This document shows, piece after piece, positions 40,596 through 51,856 of a stretch of 64,000 nt of DNA; the first letter of the stretch is position 1, and every line of letters begins with the position of its first letter. The position numbers were made by a program, and so were the translations under genes. Source of the DNA: Pyropia yezoensis (taxonomy: Eukaryota; Rhodophyta; Bangiophyceae; Bangiales; Bangiaceae). The notes below the pieces were generated by a model. That model made no database searches. It was not told the origin of the DNA and saw nothing but the letters and a program-made list of their open reading frames with translations. The stretch spans positions 32,002,685 through 32,066,684 of the forward strand of contig CM020619.1 of NCBI GenBank assembly GCA_009829735.1, written 5' to 3'.

Positions 40596-41596
40596 CTACG
40601 GTTCCGCACCGGAACTTGCGGTCGTGAAACAGCGGCCCCGCAGGTTGAGGCGCACCTCGGTGGTGCACCCCGCGGTCAGCAGCACCAGCAGGTCGGCCAC
40701 CGCGGGCGCGCGCGCCCGCGCCAACGCGACGGCAACGGCGGCGGGCGCGTCACGCACCGCCGACAGGGCAACGTCTGTGAGTTAGTGGACAGCCATCCGG
40801 TCGGCGAGGGCGCTGCCGGCCCCCCTGCCCGCCAGGATGGTAGTAGGGGTGGTGGTGGTGGCGGCGGCGCGGAGTGCGGTGAAGAGGTCGTCCAGCCGGG
40901 CGGGTGCGTCCGAGAGCCCCCTCCCCCCCCCCCCCCCCCCCCCCCCCCCCGAACCCCCCCCCCCCCGCCACCGCCGGCCACCCCCACCACCGCCGCCCCA
41001 GCATCCCCCGCCCAAGGGCGAACGTCCCGGACAGCGTCGTGCGCAACTGCCGCTGGGAGCGGTAGCTGTCGCCAAACGAAACCCGCCGCGCGGCGCCGCC
41101 ACCCCCACCCGCACCCCCACCACCACCATCACTCTCCCCCCGCCGCGCCTGCCACCGCCGCGGTGGTGTCGCCGGCGGCATCGTTGGCCGCCGACGGAGA
41201 CAGGGGCCGGAGGCGGGCCGCCCGCCCCCTTATCGGGGTGGGGGGCCTCGTCGGCGCCGCGGCCGCCACCGCCGCGGCCGCCGACGCCGCCGCACCACGG
41301 TGGCCGCCCCAGCTGCCAGGCGCGCCGGGCTCCCCCCCGCCGCCGCCCACGCCGCCGCCGCCGCCGCCGCCGCCCGTTACCCGGCGGCGGTGGGAGGAGG
41401 GGGTGACAAAGCCGTCTGATCGGGGCGTCCGGGGGCCGTCATCGGCCGCGTCGCTGTCGGCCGCCCGTGACGCCGCCGGCAGCGGCGGTGACGCCGCCGG
41501 CAGCGGCGGCGGCGGCGGCAGGAGCGGCGGCGGCGGCGGTGGCGGCGTTGCTGTCGCCGCCACCCTGCCCCGCAGGCGCCTGCGGCGGGCGCCCAT
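40596..41596 (-). pseudogene. Candidate minus-strand gene with frame breaks in homopolymer runs
   Basis: Three consecutive minus-strand stretches look coding but lie in different frames: 41596-41129 (ATG at 41596; Asp/Ser/Arg segment then Ala-rich), about 41090-40990 (a polar, Arg/Ser/Thr-rich segment), and about 40920-40596 (helical, Asp/Ala/Leu-rich). Changes of frame coincide with Gly-coding G runs, notably the 40921-40970 C run on the plus strand. The last part also has an in-frame TAA at 40782-40784, after which sequence of the same quality continues to a TAG at 40596-40598. Either the gene is decayed, the homopolymer lengths are misassembled, or introns are present. No family recognised. 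Confidence 0.35.
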
Positions 41597-42507
41597 CGAA
41601 TGGTCGGGGGGGGTGGGGAGGAGGACAGCACGCGGCGGGGGGGGAAGCGTGCGCGGCCGGGCGCCCACATTGGGGTGGGGTGTTTGCCGCCTGCCGGCGA
41701 CGAGGTGGCGTAGGGGGCACCTGGGGGGGGGGGGGGGGGGGTAGGGGGGGGGGGGCTCCACTGCTCATGGTGCAAATCCGGCTCAACGTGCGGCTAGGAG
41801 CAATCTGATATTACCAATACGTGGACCAACCAAAGGGCGTTAGCGCGACAACAAGCATGGCCGCTTCATGAGGAGCTTCGCTAACACACAAAAAGTGGTT
41901 TTTGACGTGCTCACGATGAGCCACTTTCTGAATGCAGACCTCAGCATGCCTCGTTTCGGTGGCCACGTCGTTTCTTGTGTGGTCAGTGTGAATATGACGA
42001 AGAAGGTTGCCGCACCCTGCCCGGGAGATCCGGGCGCGGTGCGGTGATCCTTTATCTACATATCAAAAGGAGGGCACGCTCCGCCCCACGCGGCGGGTGC
42101 CCCCGCCGCCAGCACATACACACCCGCCCCCACCCGCGTGGTACCCTTGCACCCACCGGCGGGGTGCGTGGGCGTGCGGGTGCGCTGGATCCACCGCACG
42201 GTGGCGATGGACCGAAGAGAGCCCCGTCGCGTGGCGCCGCTGCAGACGTCGAGCCGCCGGCGCTGCCCACGGCGTCGCGCTGCCAGGGCACAACAACCCG
42301 CTCCCCCCTCCCTCGGCCTAGTCCCACAGTCCTTGACGTCCCCGCGACCGCCTGCTGCCGTCCCTTCTGCCCCCCCCCGCTGTGCTTACCCAACGGTTTG
42401 AACACCCCGTCCCGACGCGGCGGCGATCCTCCCCCCCAGCCCGTTTGCGTGTGGACTGCCCGACGGGGCTGTGCCCCTGCAGGGGGGGGGTGGGGACCAA
42501 CGGCCCC
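41597..42507. other. Low-complexity DNA then unassigned sequence
   Basis: Long G runs at 41721-41757 could form G-quadruplexes. 41780-42060 is AT-richer and contains a dispersed repeat (41888-41942). 42060-42507 is probably the 5' region of the next gene. Confidence 0.5.
41888..41942. repeat. Dispersed repeat, copy 1 (second copy at 49517-49569)
   Basis: About 54 bp share the same order of words, including TGCTCAC(G/A)ATGAGC and GCAGACCT, with the copy at 49517-49569. Its nature is unknown. Confidence 0.6.
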
Positions 42508-43098
42508 ATGACGTCCACGGCACCCACCGACGTGATGCAGCTGGCTGGGGAGGTTGCGGCGCTGTTGGGGCCCAACGTGACGGCGGTCCGCTTGCTGGCC
42601 GCCAACGCCACGGCGCTAGCGGCGGAGGTGGCCGCCCTCCGTGCCAACGTGACGACCTTGAGCGGAGCGGTGGAGGCGTTGCAACACGAGGCCGGGCGGT
42701 CCATCCTGGGCACCGACGCGTACAACTCTACCGCCTTTATCGTTGCCCTCTTCGTCGCCGCCTACCAGTTCATCCCCGACCCGACGGGCGACCAAGACGC
42801 CAACGACGTGTCCGAACTCGAGGTGTACAACCAGTGGCGCTGGGCCGCCTTGACGCTGTTGGGGTATGGTGGGTTGATGGGCGGGGTCGTGGTGCAGCAG
42901 CTGCTGGCTGACTGGGGTGGACTCGACTTGTTTTGGCTGCTCGCACTGATGCTCGCGCCGTGGGCGCCGGTGGCGGACAAGGTGTTTCGGACGCTACAGG
43001 CGTCCAGGCGGGTGATGGCAATGATGCGCTCGAGGGGGTGCCGCAACCGGCTGACGGCGATCATGCGCGAGTACCTGGCCGTTGGGATCCCCGATTAA
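42508..43098 (+). CDS. Small coiled-coil and membrane protein, unknown family
   Basis: The ATG at 42508 (M-T-S-T-A-P) is preferred to an alternative start at 42382, because the conserved-looking protein begins there; 196 aa. Residues 10-60 are an Ala/Val/Leu helical stretch with N-A-T and N-V-T sequons, compatible with a coiled coil. Three hydrophobic segments follow, at about residues 73-87, 110-130 and 140-155, separated by an acidic loop (D-x-D-D-V-x-E-L-E). The C-terminus is basic (R-R-V-M-A-M-M-R-S-R). It is likely an organelle or endomembrane protein. No family recognised. It lies 530 bp upstream of the imelysin-like gene on the same strand. Confidence 0.6.
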   Translation: MTSTAPTDVMQLAGEVAALLGPNVTAVRLLAANATALAAEVAALRANVTTLSGAVEALQHEAGRSILGTDAYNSTAFIVALFVAAYQFIPDPTGDQDANDVSELEVYNQWRWAALTLLGYGGLMGGVVVQQLLADWGGLDLFWLLALMLAPWAPVADKVFRTLQASRRVMAMMRSRGCRNRLTAIMREYLAVGIPD

Positions 43099-43625
43099 GC
43101 AGATAATTACAGTCAGATTATGGCAGTCAAGAACAACTCTAACAGTCAGAGTAACACACTGCGGTTCCGACGACATTTGTCGCCCGCACGAAGGCGGAAC
43201 GCGCGGGGCGGGGCTGCTGGCCGTCTTCGTCGCGAATCGCTGCGGCGGGCGGTGTGCGTCCGTTGTTTCTGCTTTGCCCTCGGGGCGGGTGCCCCTTGTG
43301 GGGTCCCACGCCTGTGCCTGATTCGTGACTGCCGCCGCGGCGTACAGCTTTGACCGACGCTGCCGCTGCGCTTCGGCAACGCCCAATCTCCGCCAGGTGG
43401 CCTGACCTCCCCCGCCATGGGGCAGTACAAGTAGGCGCGGTGGTGCCACGGGGTGATAGAGTAGCATGGCGATTCGGGTTCTAGCCGGCTGCGTCGACGC
43501 CGCCGACGCCCTCCCTCTCTGCTCCCCTCCCTCGCGTGGGGTGTCGTCGCTCGTGTCGACGCTCCTCGTCCCCTTCCTCTCCCCCCCCCCCCCCCCCCCC
43601 GTCCCTCCCCCCACCTTTCGGCGTC
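43099..43625. promoter_or_regulatory. Intergenic/promoter region of the imelysin-like gene
   Basis: The 43130-43180 stretch is comparatively AT-rich. Just before the ATG there is a C run (43582-43608). No TATA box was recognised, and overlapping minus-strand frames are shadows. Confidence 0.35.
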
Positions 43626-45308
43626 ATGGCTGCCCGCACCGCCCGCGCGATGGTGGCCGCCACGGCCGTGGTGGCCGCCACGGCGGCCATTGCGGCTGGC
43701 TGCTCGGTGGAGGAGGCGACCGTCGCCGGGGTGGCCTACTTTTCCCGCCGCTGCACCGACCAGGTGCCGCTCGTCGCGGCCCTCCGCGACTCGATTGCGG
43801 TCGGCGACCTCTCCGCCGCCCGCGACGCGTACATCGCAGCGCGCCCTCCCTACGAGGAGATTGAGACGCTCGCCAACGTGCCGACGGTGACGCCGCTCGA
43901 CACCAAGATTGACGCCCGCCCGTACGCCCTGCCAGGCGGGGAGGACGCGGTCGCCTGGCAGGGCTTCCACGAGGTGGAGCGCGCCCTCTACCGCGACAAT
44001 GACCTGGGCGTGGCTTTCAAGGCCACCGTCGTGCTGATGCAGTCGGTGCAGTCCCTGTGTGCGGTGCTGGCTGAGGCGGACCCGTCGCAGTTTACGCCCT
44101 CCCGCACGTGGGACGGGATGCTTGCGCTCGCGTATGAGGTTCCCGCGAAGAAGATGAGCTCAGAGGAGGAGGCCTGGTCCGACGCCTCCATGATGATCTT
44201 CCGCCACAACGCGGTGGGCATCTACAGCCAGTTTGCGCCGTTCAAGGACGCGGGGATGGACGCCGCCGCCGCCACCGCCGTGGACGCGGCGTACGCGCGC
44301 CTCGTGCAGCAATACACGTGGGCAGACCCGGAGCATGGTTTCAACACCACCGACGGCGTGGCGCGGCCCTACTCCAAGGTGCCCGTCAAGCCCCGCCGGC
44401 TGCTGCAAGCCCGCTTTTACGATCTCGCCGCCGCCCTCGCCGCCGCGCGGGACACGCTCGATGGCGTGTCGGAGGCCGAGGCGGAGGAGGGCGAGGAGGG
44501 GGGCGAGCCGAGCCCCTTAGATGGCGATGACGTGTACCGCGCCGAGACGCTGGCCGGGGTTGCCGGCTTTTCCCGCCAGTGCGCGCTGCAGCAGGCGGCG
44601 CTGCGGAACCTCTCCCACGCTATTGCGGGCGGCGACGTGGACGTTGTCAAGGCGGCCTACACGGCGGCGCGTCCCATGTACGAGCAGATCGAGACGCTCG
44701 CCGGCGCCTTTGAGGCCGAGGACACGGCCATTGACGCGCGGCCGTACGCGTTTGACGAGGGGGAGCTCTCCCCCGAGTGGGCAGGCATGCACCTCGTCGA
44801 GCGCGCCGTGTACCGGGATGGCGACATGGCCGTCGCGGCGGCGGGGACGGAGGAGGTGACGACCGTCGTTGACACGCTGTGTGCCAAGCTGGCATCCGCG
44901 CCGTCGACGCCAGGCTTTGTCACGGCTGCGCTCACCTGGGACGGCATCCTCGCGCTGGCCGAGGAGGTGCCTGCCAAGAAAATCAGCTCGGAGGAGGAGA
45001 CGTGGTCGGACCTGTCTCTCCTCATTTTTCGGGAGAATGCCAAGGGCATTGCGACGCTGTACGAGCCGTTTGCCGGCCGCCTGTCGGCCGCGACGCGGGC
45101 GGCGTGCATTGGCGCGCTGTCCGCCATCCGGTCGTCGTTTGAGGACACTATCGACGCCGGCAATGACTGGGAGACGGGTCTTGCCTTCCGGCCCTACTCA
45201 TCTGTCCCCGCGGCCGAGCGCCGGATCATCCACCGCCAATTCTACCGGCTGAGCCGGGTGATGCAGGTGGCTAAGAGGGAGCTGGAGGCTGCCGCGTCGG
45301 CGGCGTAG
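43626..45308 (+). CDS. Secreted tandem imelysin-like (EfeM/EfeO-type) protein, two domains
   Basis: The ATG at 43626 opens an Ala/Val-rich signal peptide (about residues 1-30); an alternative upstream start would add a Pro/Ser run and bury it. The 560-aa protein has two homologous helical halves: about residues 32-280 and 305-555. Each has the imelysin-family G-x-H-x-x-E motif (G-F-H-E-V-E at 113-118, G-M-H-L-V-E at 387-392), the same I-D-A-R-P-Y-A and T-W-D-G segments, and a conserved E-V-P-A-K-K-(M/I)-S-S-E-E-E block. An acidic Glu/Gly linker joins them. Imelysin/EfeO domains act at the cell surface, typically in ferric or ferrous iron uptake, so an extracellular or periplasm-like iron-handling role is inferred. 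The substrate is not proven. Confidence 0.85.
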   Translation: MAARTARAMVAATAVVAATAAIAAGCSVEEATVAGVAYFSRRCTDQVPLVAALRDSIAVGDLSAARDAYIAARPPYEEIETLANVPTVTPLDTKIDARPYALPGGEDAVAWQGFHEVERALYRDNDLGVAFKATVVLMQSVQSLCAVLAEADPSQFTPSRTWDGMLALAYEVPAKKMSSEEEAWSDASMMIFRHNAVGIYSQFAPFKDAGMDAAAATAVDAAYARLVQQYTWADPEHGFNTTDGVARPYSKVPVKPRRLLQARFYDLAAALAAARDTLDGVSEAEAEEGEEGGEPSPLDGDDVYRAETLAGVAGFSRQCALQQAALRNLSHAIAGGDVDVVKAAYTAARPMYEQIETLAGAFEAEDTAIDARPYAFDEGELSPEWAGMHLVERAVYRDGDMAVAAAGTEEVTTVVDTLCAKLASAPSTPGFVTAALTWDGILALAEEVPAKKISSEEETWSDLSLLIFRENAKGIATLYEPFAGRLSAATRAACIGALSAIRSSFEDTIDAGNDWETGLAFRPYSSVPAAERRIIHRQFYRLSRVMQVAKRELEAAASAA

Positions 45309-45859
45309 GCTAGGGGCCTTCCGCTGCCCGTCCGCCTGCCTGTAGGGGCATTGACTGACCGCTAATTGGACTCATCCCTTCCCACTGACACTTGCCGCGA
45401 CGGTGCGCTGCCGTACCGCTGGTCGACGCGTGCCGGCGCACAGCTGTTTCAACGGGAGAGAGGGTGTCCACTCGCGCTTCGGACTCACCAACCCCGCCTC
45501 CATGCCTTTCCCGACCGGCGGGGCGTACAGAACAGACGAAACCCCGCCCCTCTCAGCCTCCGCGTGGCCAGAAACGCCAGCGATCAGTCGTCCACGGCCG
45601 GCCGCACCTGGGCCTTCAAATGGGCGGCGCTAAATATTGTCAGCGTTCGAACCAGCGAACTGCGAATTCGTCAGCCTCGACGCGATTCTTCTCACTTCAA
45701 ACAGGGGCCCGCTGCACCTTTTAACATGAACAAACACCCGGCGTGTTCAATTGATACTGTCTGAATATGATCGCGCCGAACTCGCGCCTTATGGGCCAGG
45801 GCCAGTCAGGGAGCCACGCGCCTTAATCGCGCCTCAGTAGCGCACCATAAACGCCTTCC

Positions 45860-45880
45860 AAAAGCGCCTTCGGCGCTTTT
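45860..45880. repeat. Perfect 9-bp stem hairpin
   Basis: AAAAGCGCC and GGCGCTTTT separated by TTC. It is the type of structure seen in terminators or small repeats, but no transcript end is assigned here. Confidence 0.7.
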
Positions 45881-48800
45881 CACAACACTACGCCCCACCG
45901 TGTTTCGATATCGAGGACCACCGCAAGCGTTCAGGGAGCTCATTCGTCGCACCAATCCTAAACGAGCTTCGTAGAAACGTCTCTAGCCCGTGACCAGGAA
46001 ATCGAAGTTTGTTCTTTGGAACTCTTTTTTGACATTTGTCTGAGGTTTTTTAACAGTGTTTTGTTGTAACAGCTGCAAACCTATCGAGCATGATTGCTAG
46101 AAGCCTGTGTGCCGGATGACTTGCGAAAATGTCTAATATACGTATCATCTCGGAGCAGAGGTACGGGCGCTTGAATACTGTGCACGCTATAGCGGAGTGC
46201 TCAATTTTTACCGATCGGGACAGGAGCACGAACAAACTAAATATGAGCGTTTGGGGTCCCCAGGTAACACGCCTTTAACCTAGATTGTTCTGCAAGGCGA
46301 TCCGTTGTTGAGCATTCAGGTGGATCTCGGACTTTCTCGGTTTTCCTGGGCACAACGGGGAGCAAGCAGGCACACATGGAAGCCACTTAAGTCGCATCGT
46401 GAGATTTGGCCTGGGATGGACGAAAAACGAGCGAAACTGCATGAGAAAAGACCCGCTCAGATCCCGCACTCCTACTAGGAAGAAGACTACAGCTTCGAGC
46501 GTCCGAACATGTGCTCTTGTGCCCCTGCAAGCACTGCATGTGGAGGACCGATGCCGCTCACTTTCTGTCCCGGCTCGTGAATCAAGCAGGACTGTGCTAC
46601 GCGCCTGGAGCGCGACGGATACCATAGGATGTCGGCGCGCTTAAAGTAATTTCAGGGCGCTACGCGCCCTCGCCTCCGTAGTGTCGTTGGGCGCCACTTG
46701 GTCGCTAATAGTTTTATTCCTCTGATTTTGTACGAGTGGCGCTACTTCGCGTCATGGTGGCTGCTCCGACGTATCGTCTGGACAGCTGCCCTGATCCGTG
46801 CGGGGAACAGCCACACGGGCTCAGCGATGACCTCCCACGCCCGCATGCGCATGGGGCGACTGCTGGCTGGAGGCGCTCCTCAGGCGGGCACCCCTAGCTG
46901 CTCAAGCGATTCGGCTGTAACTGGTGTCCCTTCCACCAAGCGCAGAGTTCTACTGCTCTATGTCGTTGATTAATACTAAGTTGTACTAGCGGGCAGCCAA
47001 GCAGCTGTGATGAGAGTGACGGACCAGTGCGAGGGGGCGCCTATGGATCAAGGAACATTTTACATGGATTCTTCATGTTCGAGTACGCGATGAGTCGAGG
47101 GCGCTGCAAGGAGCGAACAGACTTTCTCATGGCATCAACAACGCTCAAGAGAGTCACCTTTGATCTTGCCAATGCTGTAGCCAAAACGATTGGGTCCAGT
47201 TTTATTGAAGCGTCTTTATTCCTCTCTGGGTTTAGGCAGAGACCGGGAGAGAGGTGCTCGCGACCTCGATCAAGTGTCTCTGCATGATAGAGCAACTGTG
47301 TTACACAAGCAACTGACGATTTTATTTACGATGAGAATCCATGAACCAAAACATATTCCACACGTTTATTTACATATTTTCCATCCATGTTGAAGCACCA
47401 GCAAAGCGGATAAAGCGAAAGGTGACGGAGATCGCATTGATTTTCTTCAGGTTTGAGTGCTTTTTGGCTTGATGCTGGCGTCATTGAGCGCAACAAACCC
47501 AGCAGGGCTACAAATAGAATTATTAAGCTCTAAGTTGTTTTGTTCACAACGCGTTCCTCTGAGCTTGCTCCATTCATATCCGAAATCGCCCATGTTGTCG
47601 TATGGCTTGCCCAAGATGTCGCGCTGGAGTGGGAGTGGGTTTCCCCCCGTACAAAGTAATGCGGCATTACTTCAAGAACGTTAGCCTCAGTTCTCGACCC
47701 TAATTGCTTAGTCCATCCCTTTCGCGAGTCGGCACAGATTAAGCCGGAACGGTTGTAGATGTGGCAAGCGCAGAGGCTTGCAGCATGGTGGAGCCGGGTG
47801 TCTTTGTCCGTGACGGTGCCGATATCCCACGTAAAGGGGTCAAGGGAGGTGGTCCTGTAGGAAGATGGGAAGATATGCTGCGAATCAAATTGTATGGCTT
47901 GGCTGGGGGCAGAGCGGGAAGAGGGAGCTGTTCGTTTTACTCAAGAAGAGTAACAAGGAAGAAAGAGAAGAAGACGAGGAGGTTCTTCACATGCTTGTGT
48001 GCTGGTAAGCGAGCTCGCTCTGTTGTACTTCTTGCTGCAAAACCTGTTGCCAGAACCAGAAAGAACTGTGGAATAAATTCACCGACTCTCTTAGAATGCT
48101 TCGCAGGCATGCACAAAGCTTCATTCGAGAAAAGTATCATCATAACACCGACGCTGTCCACGGAGCGATTTAATAAACATCTGCGAGAAGTGGCACCCGA
48201 TCTGCTGATGCCTCTTCCAAGATTGATCCGCTGAAAAAGTCGGGGGCACGCCCCGAACAGTCTTGGCAAATGATTCTATCAAAAGCGAGTCAATAGTTAC
48301 ATATACCTTTCGTGGGTGGACAATGAATTTGTCCCAAGCTGTCCTTTATTGCGTTCCCTTTTACTGATAATTGCTGCGGTTTCGCGGACATTGTGGCCCT
48401 TGTTGCCGGCGTTCTGAGACCTCCGCGAGAACAGCGTCCCGGGTTACATGCACCACATGTATGCAACCGGTATGTCATATACGTTCCTGTGCGTCATGCG
48501 GATACGAGTTCCGGTTCACTAACTATGTAGCCAAACGTCCCCTGATGGTAGTCGTAGTTATTCGGTTGTCGATTCGGGGATGACACCCCAGCGTGTGTGT
48601 GAACAAGTGGCTTGCATGTTCCGCCCTACTGTCATCTTCTCTGCAGTCTAATGTACTCAGCCTTTAGAACGTGCGACTATGTGGCCTGTGCCGATCCGAT
48701 AGATGTAGGTCACGTGACAAATTCTCGCGATTGAACCGGCCTCATACTGCTCATTGCTGTTTGCGCGTAATGCTGCGGATAGAAACGCGGTAGCCATGAC

Positions 48801-49516
48801 TCAGATACGTTTGTTGTACGCTGGACCCCGCCGCGACTGGAGCATGGCCCGCGCTGGAATGCTTATCGCCTGGCGATGTACTTTGCTTTTTGGTGAGATC
48901 CGGGCCATACAGGCACCAGTACACACTTCACACCACGGCATCAAACGCCCAATTCGTAGCCCACTGTTTCTTTCTGCGTATAGAAAGTCTTCGTGATCCA
49001 TGGTCGCAAGGTACCTGTGTACGAACTGAAGTTCACCGAGCATCATGGGACTCACGTCGAGGTGCCGCAAGCAACCGACCATTGGAGCACTTCGGGGTGG
49101 ACGCTGATGTACGTAGGTGCACCTTTTTGTCAACACTTTTGCTTTGGCGAACGAAAACGACTGCTGGAGAAACTGCCACTTGAAATATCTCTCACAATCG
49201 CCTGTGGCCCATGGATGGCAACAATGTAATGTATGCCTTGAAGTATTGAACCAATCAATAAACTGGCTACGAATCATTTTAAAGCCCTCTGGAAAACCAT
49301 GTCATAATCAAAACGGCCTCCCTTCAGATGATTGCGCCATGACTGCACAGAAGCTAAGGAATGCATAGTGGGTGTCGGGCAGCACCATCGTTCTCGCTAA
49401 GGAAGTGCTTGCACGGGATCTGAAGAGTGTCTGGGCACGCACAAAGCACAGGCAATAAGTCCGTGCATGCACGCGCGAGACATGGGCTGTCTTGCCGATG
49501 GACGCATCGATGACAA

Positions 49517-49569
49517 CGAAAAATGGGGTTTGACCTGCTCACAATGAGCTACTTATTGATAGCAGACCT
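49517..49569. repeat. Dispersed repeat, copy 2 (see 41888-41942)
   Basis: Shares word order and roughly three-quarters identity by eye with 41888-41942. Confidence 0.6.
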
Positions 49570-49809
49570 TCCGGCACAGCCACCAATGTGGACTATCGCC
49601 GATATTAGGCCATGCTCGTGCCACGTACGCGAAACGTGGCGCTTGAGACTAAACGTGGCACGTATCGGGCTGTTCATCAATGTCGCCTGACCCACCGAGC
49701 CCTAAAAAGGCACCAGATTCGACGAGGTTCGAGAAGAGTTACAGAAATTGCGACATAACTTCATTCCAATAAACGTGCATACCCTACGATCCGATAGTCC
49801 TGGCACTAG

Positions 49810-49842
49810 CGCTCGACTAAATCCTCGTCTTTTAGTCGAGCG
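49810..49842. repeat. Perfect 12-bp inverted repeat, 9-nt loop
   Basis: CGCTCGACTAAA at 49810-49821 and its exact complement at 49831-49842. Confidence 0.85.
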
Positions 49843-51074
49843 ATAGTCTGAGAACCAACCGTCAATCCTTTGGCGGAGGCCATTGATTGGCTGAGATCGT
49901 GCCACGTCTCGCTCTAGTTTCAGAACGCTGCAGTCGTACTGTTCGACAGGTGATGAACGTTGAAGTCGGGCATTCACGACAAAGTCCGGTACGCATGCTC
50001 TTAAACCCATCGTCGCCACTCGTTCTCTTTTGATCCCCTTCAGATTCCTGACCTCGATCTTCGGCCAGGGCGCCAAGATCACGGCACCGGATTACAGCGA
50101 ATGTGCCGGCACGTGGCGGGCTGATGCGTCTCGCCGTGGACCCACGTTCAAACGGCAACCATTGATTCATCAGCCGCTGGGACGGGCAGACGTGACGAGA
50201 GGAGAAGTCCTGCCAGGCTGCGATTCCATTGGCCCCCTCGAGCGGCAGCGAAGCGTCATCAGCCTTGCGGTGCTCCGAAACCAGGTTGACGAGGGGGCGG
50301 GCGCGGGGCAGACGGCTCACGAGCGGGCGGGCGCCGCGCGGGTGGCTGACGAGGTGTGGGTGGCTGTCAAGCGGGGGGGGGGGCGGGCGTGGGGCGGGTG
50401 GCTGACGAGCAGGGGGGGCGCTCTCCCCTCTCGTGCTCATTCCTTCCCCGATCCCGAGAGCGTGACAGTGCGACTGCTTGAGCGAGTCCTTGTGACAGAT
50501 AGAGAGCATCGTGGCGGCCGACACGGCGCCCCATAGGCCGGTTCTGGGACAGGATCTGTTAGCGCCGATTGCCGTACACGTGGTGGCAGAACGGGCGCCC
50601 GTGATGCAACGGGGCGCGACCGAGTGGTGGCCGCCATCACAATGCAATCCAGGGAGGCGCGTGAGGTCGCTGTCTACGCTTGGTTTCGTAGCTCGAGCCG
50701 GGGGCGCTCTCGTGTGGTGGCTAGAGGGGGTCCTGGCGGCCGCCACGGCGCCGTCCAGGCCGTTCCTGGCGCCTTCTTCTTGTCCATAACAAAAGAACGG
50801 CTCGTTGCCACTGTCGGGCGCTACGGGATGCGCAGTAGCATGGGCCGTGCCTGACAAAATTGGCACTCTGGCCGCCAGAGGGGGCACGCCAAAATCTCGC
50901 GGTCCTCGAAACCACGCGCCCGGGCGCAGGCGTCCTGAATGTCCCCCCTCCCACGCTGTGACGTTCATGCTTCAGATCGTCGTCGTCGGCGGCGTCACTA
51001 TCGGCGTCGGCGCCACTACCGCCCTCTTCCCGCTCACTCTCTTCGTATGGTCGACGCCACCCTCCGCGGGAGCT

Positions 51075-51574
51075 CGCTGTCCTTGGCACGGAACGACAAC
51101 TGCGCTGTGTGCTTCAACGGTTCGCGTGCGTCTGCTGCCCTTTCTACTTCCAGGTACGCAAGAACGCCGCAGGGATTATTCGTGGACGGGAAGCGCCATG
51201 TGCGGCCATATGCATGCTTGTTGTCTTTTTTACTCGCTTTCTGACCCCCATTCTGCCATCTTAACGTCTGTGGGGTGCTTGCTTCTATTGCCTTGGTTCT
51301 CTCGTGGTTTGTTTCAGTGCTACAGGGCGTCCTTGCCACGGAACAAAGAATGCGCTGTAGGCTCCTACGGCACGCATCTGTCTATCGCACTCTTTCATTC
51401 CAGGTACGCCACGAACTCCGCAGGGATTATGCGTGGATGAGAAGCTCCATGTGCGGCTCTATGTATGCATGTTGTCTGTTTTACTCGCTTTCTAACTCCA
51501 ATTCTGCCAGCTTAACCTCTGCGGGGTGCTTGCTGCTATTGCCTTGGTTTTCTCGTGGTTTGTTTCAGTGCTAC
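51075..51574 (+). repeat. 250-bp tandem duplication of an exon-intron-like block
   Basis: Unit 1 (about 51075-51325) and unit 2 (about 51326-51574) align along their length with substitutions. Each has a good 5' splice site, CAG|GTACGC (51151 and 51401), and a 3' splice site TTTGTTTCAG (ending 51317 and 51568), so each predicts an intron of about 164 bp. A further GAG|GTAAGT-like donor (about 51640) and CCTAG acceptor (about 51830) precede the transposase ATG. The block may be the spliced leader of the transposase gene. Confidence 0.65.
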
Positions 51575-51856
51575 ATGGCGTGGTTCGATCTTCGCAAGGC
51601 CAGTGTACCTTTGAAGATTGTCAGGGCGGGAGTGAGAGGTAAGTGGTGGTTCTTGTCGGGATGACTCTTTCGGAGTAGCGCCGGCCGTACGGCATCGACC
51701 GGGCTGCATGATTTCGCAGAGAGTGTCGCTGCCTGCAGCTGCCTGAGACGAACTATGCGCGTGTTGACAGTCGTTGTGTCGATGCGTCCTGCTTCGTCTT
51801 CTTTGTGCACATGGGCGTAACTTTCTTGCCTAGTAGCAGCAGCGGCCTCCTAGAGG

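Larger units (their letters stand above)
45309..51074. other. AT-richer intergenic region, no supported gene
   Basis: Composition drops visibly relative to the rest. Short frames (46275-46625 minus, 47761-48234 plus, 48801-49277 minus, 49702-50082 minus) lack domains; 47900-48250 and 48370-48520 contain scraps that read like eroded coding sequence (a C-x2-C pair near 48444) but are too broken to name. Small perfect hairpins lie at 45860-45880, 46654-46670 and 49810-49842. A dispersed repeat lies at 49517-49569. 50290-50420 is GC-rich with CTGACGAG-type short repeats. Confidence 0.5.

Noticed and set aside
40578..41744. 388-codon plus-strand frame
   Set aside because: Pro/Gly/Arg repeats; the minus strand has more natural coding segments over the same DNA.
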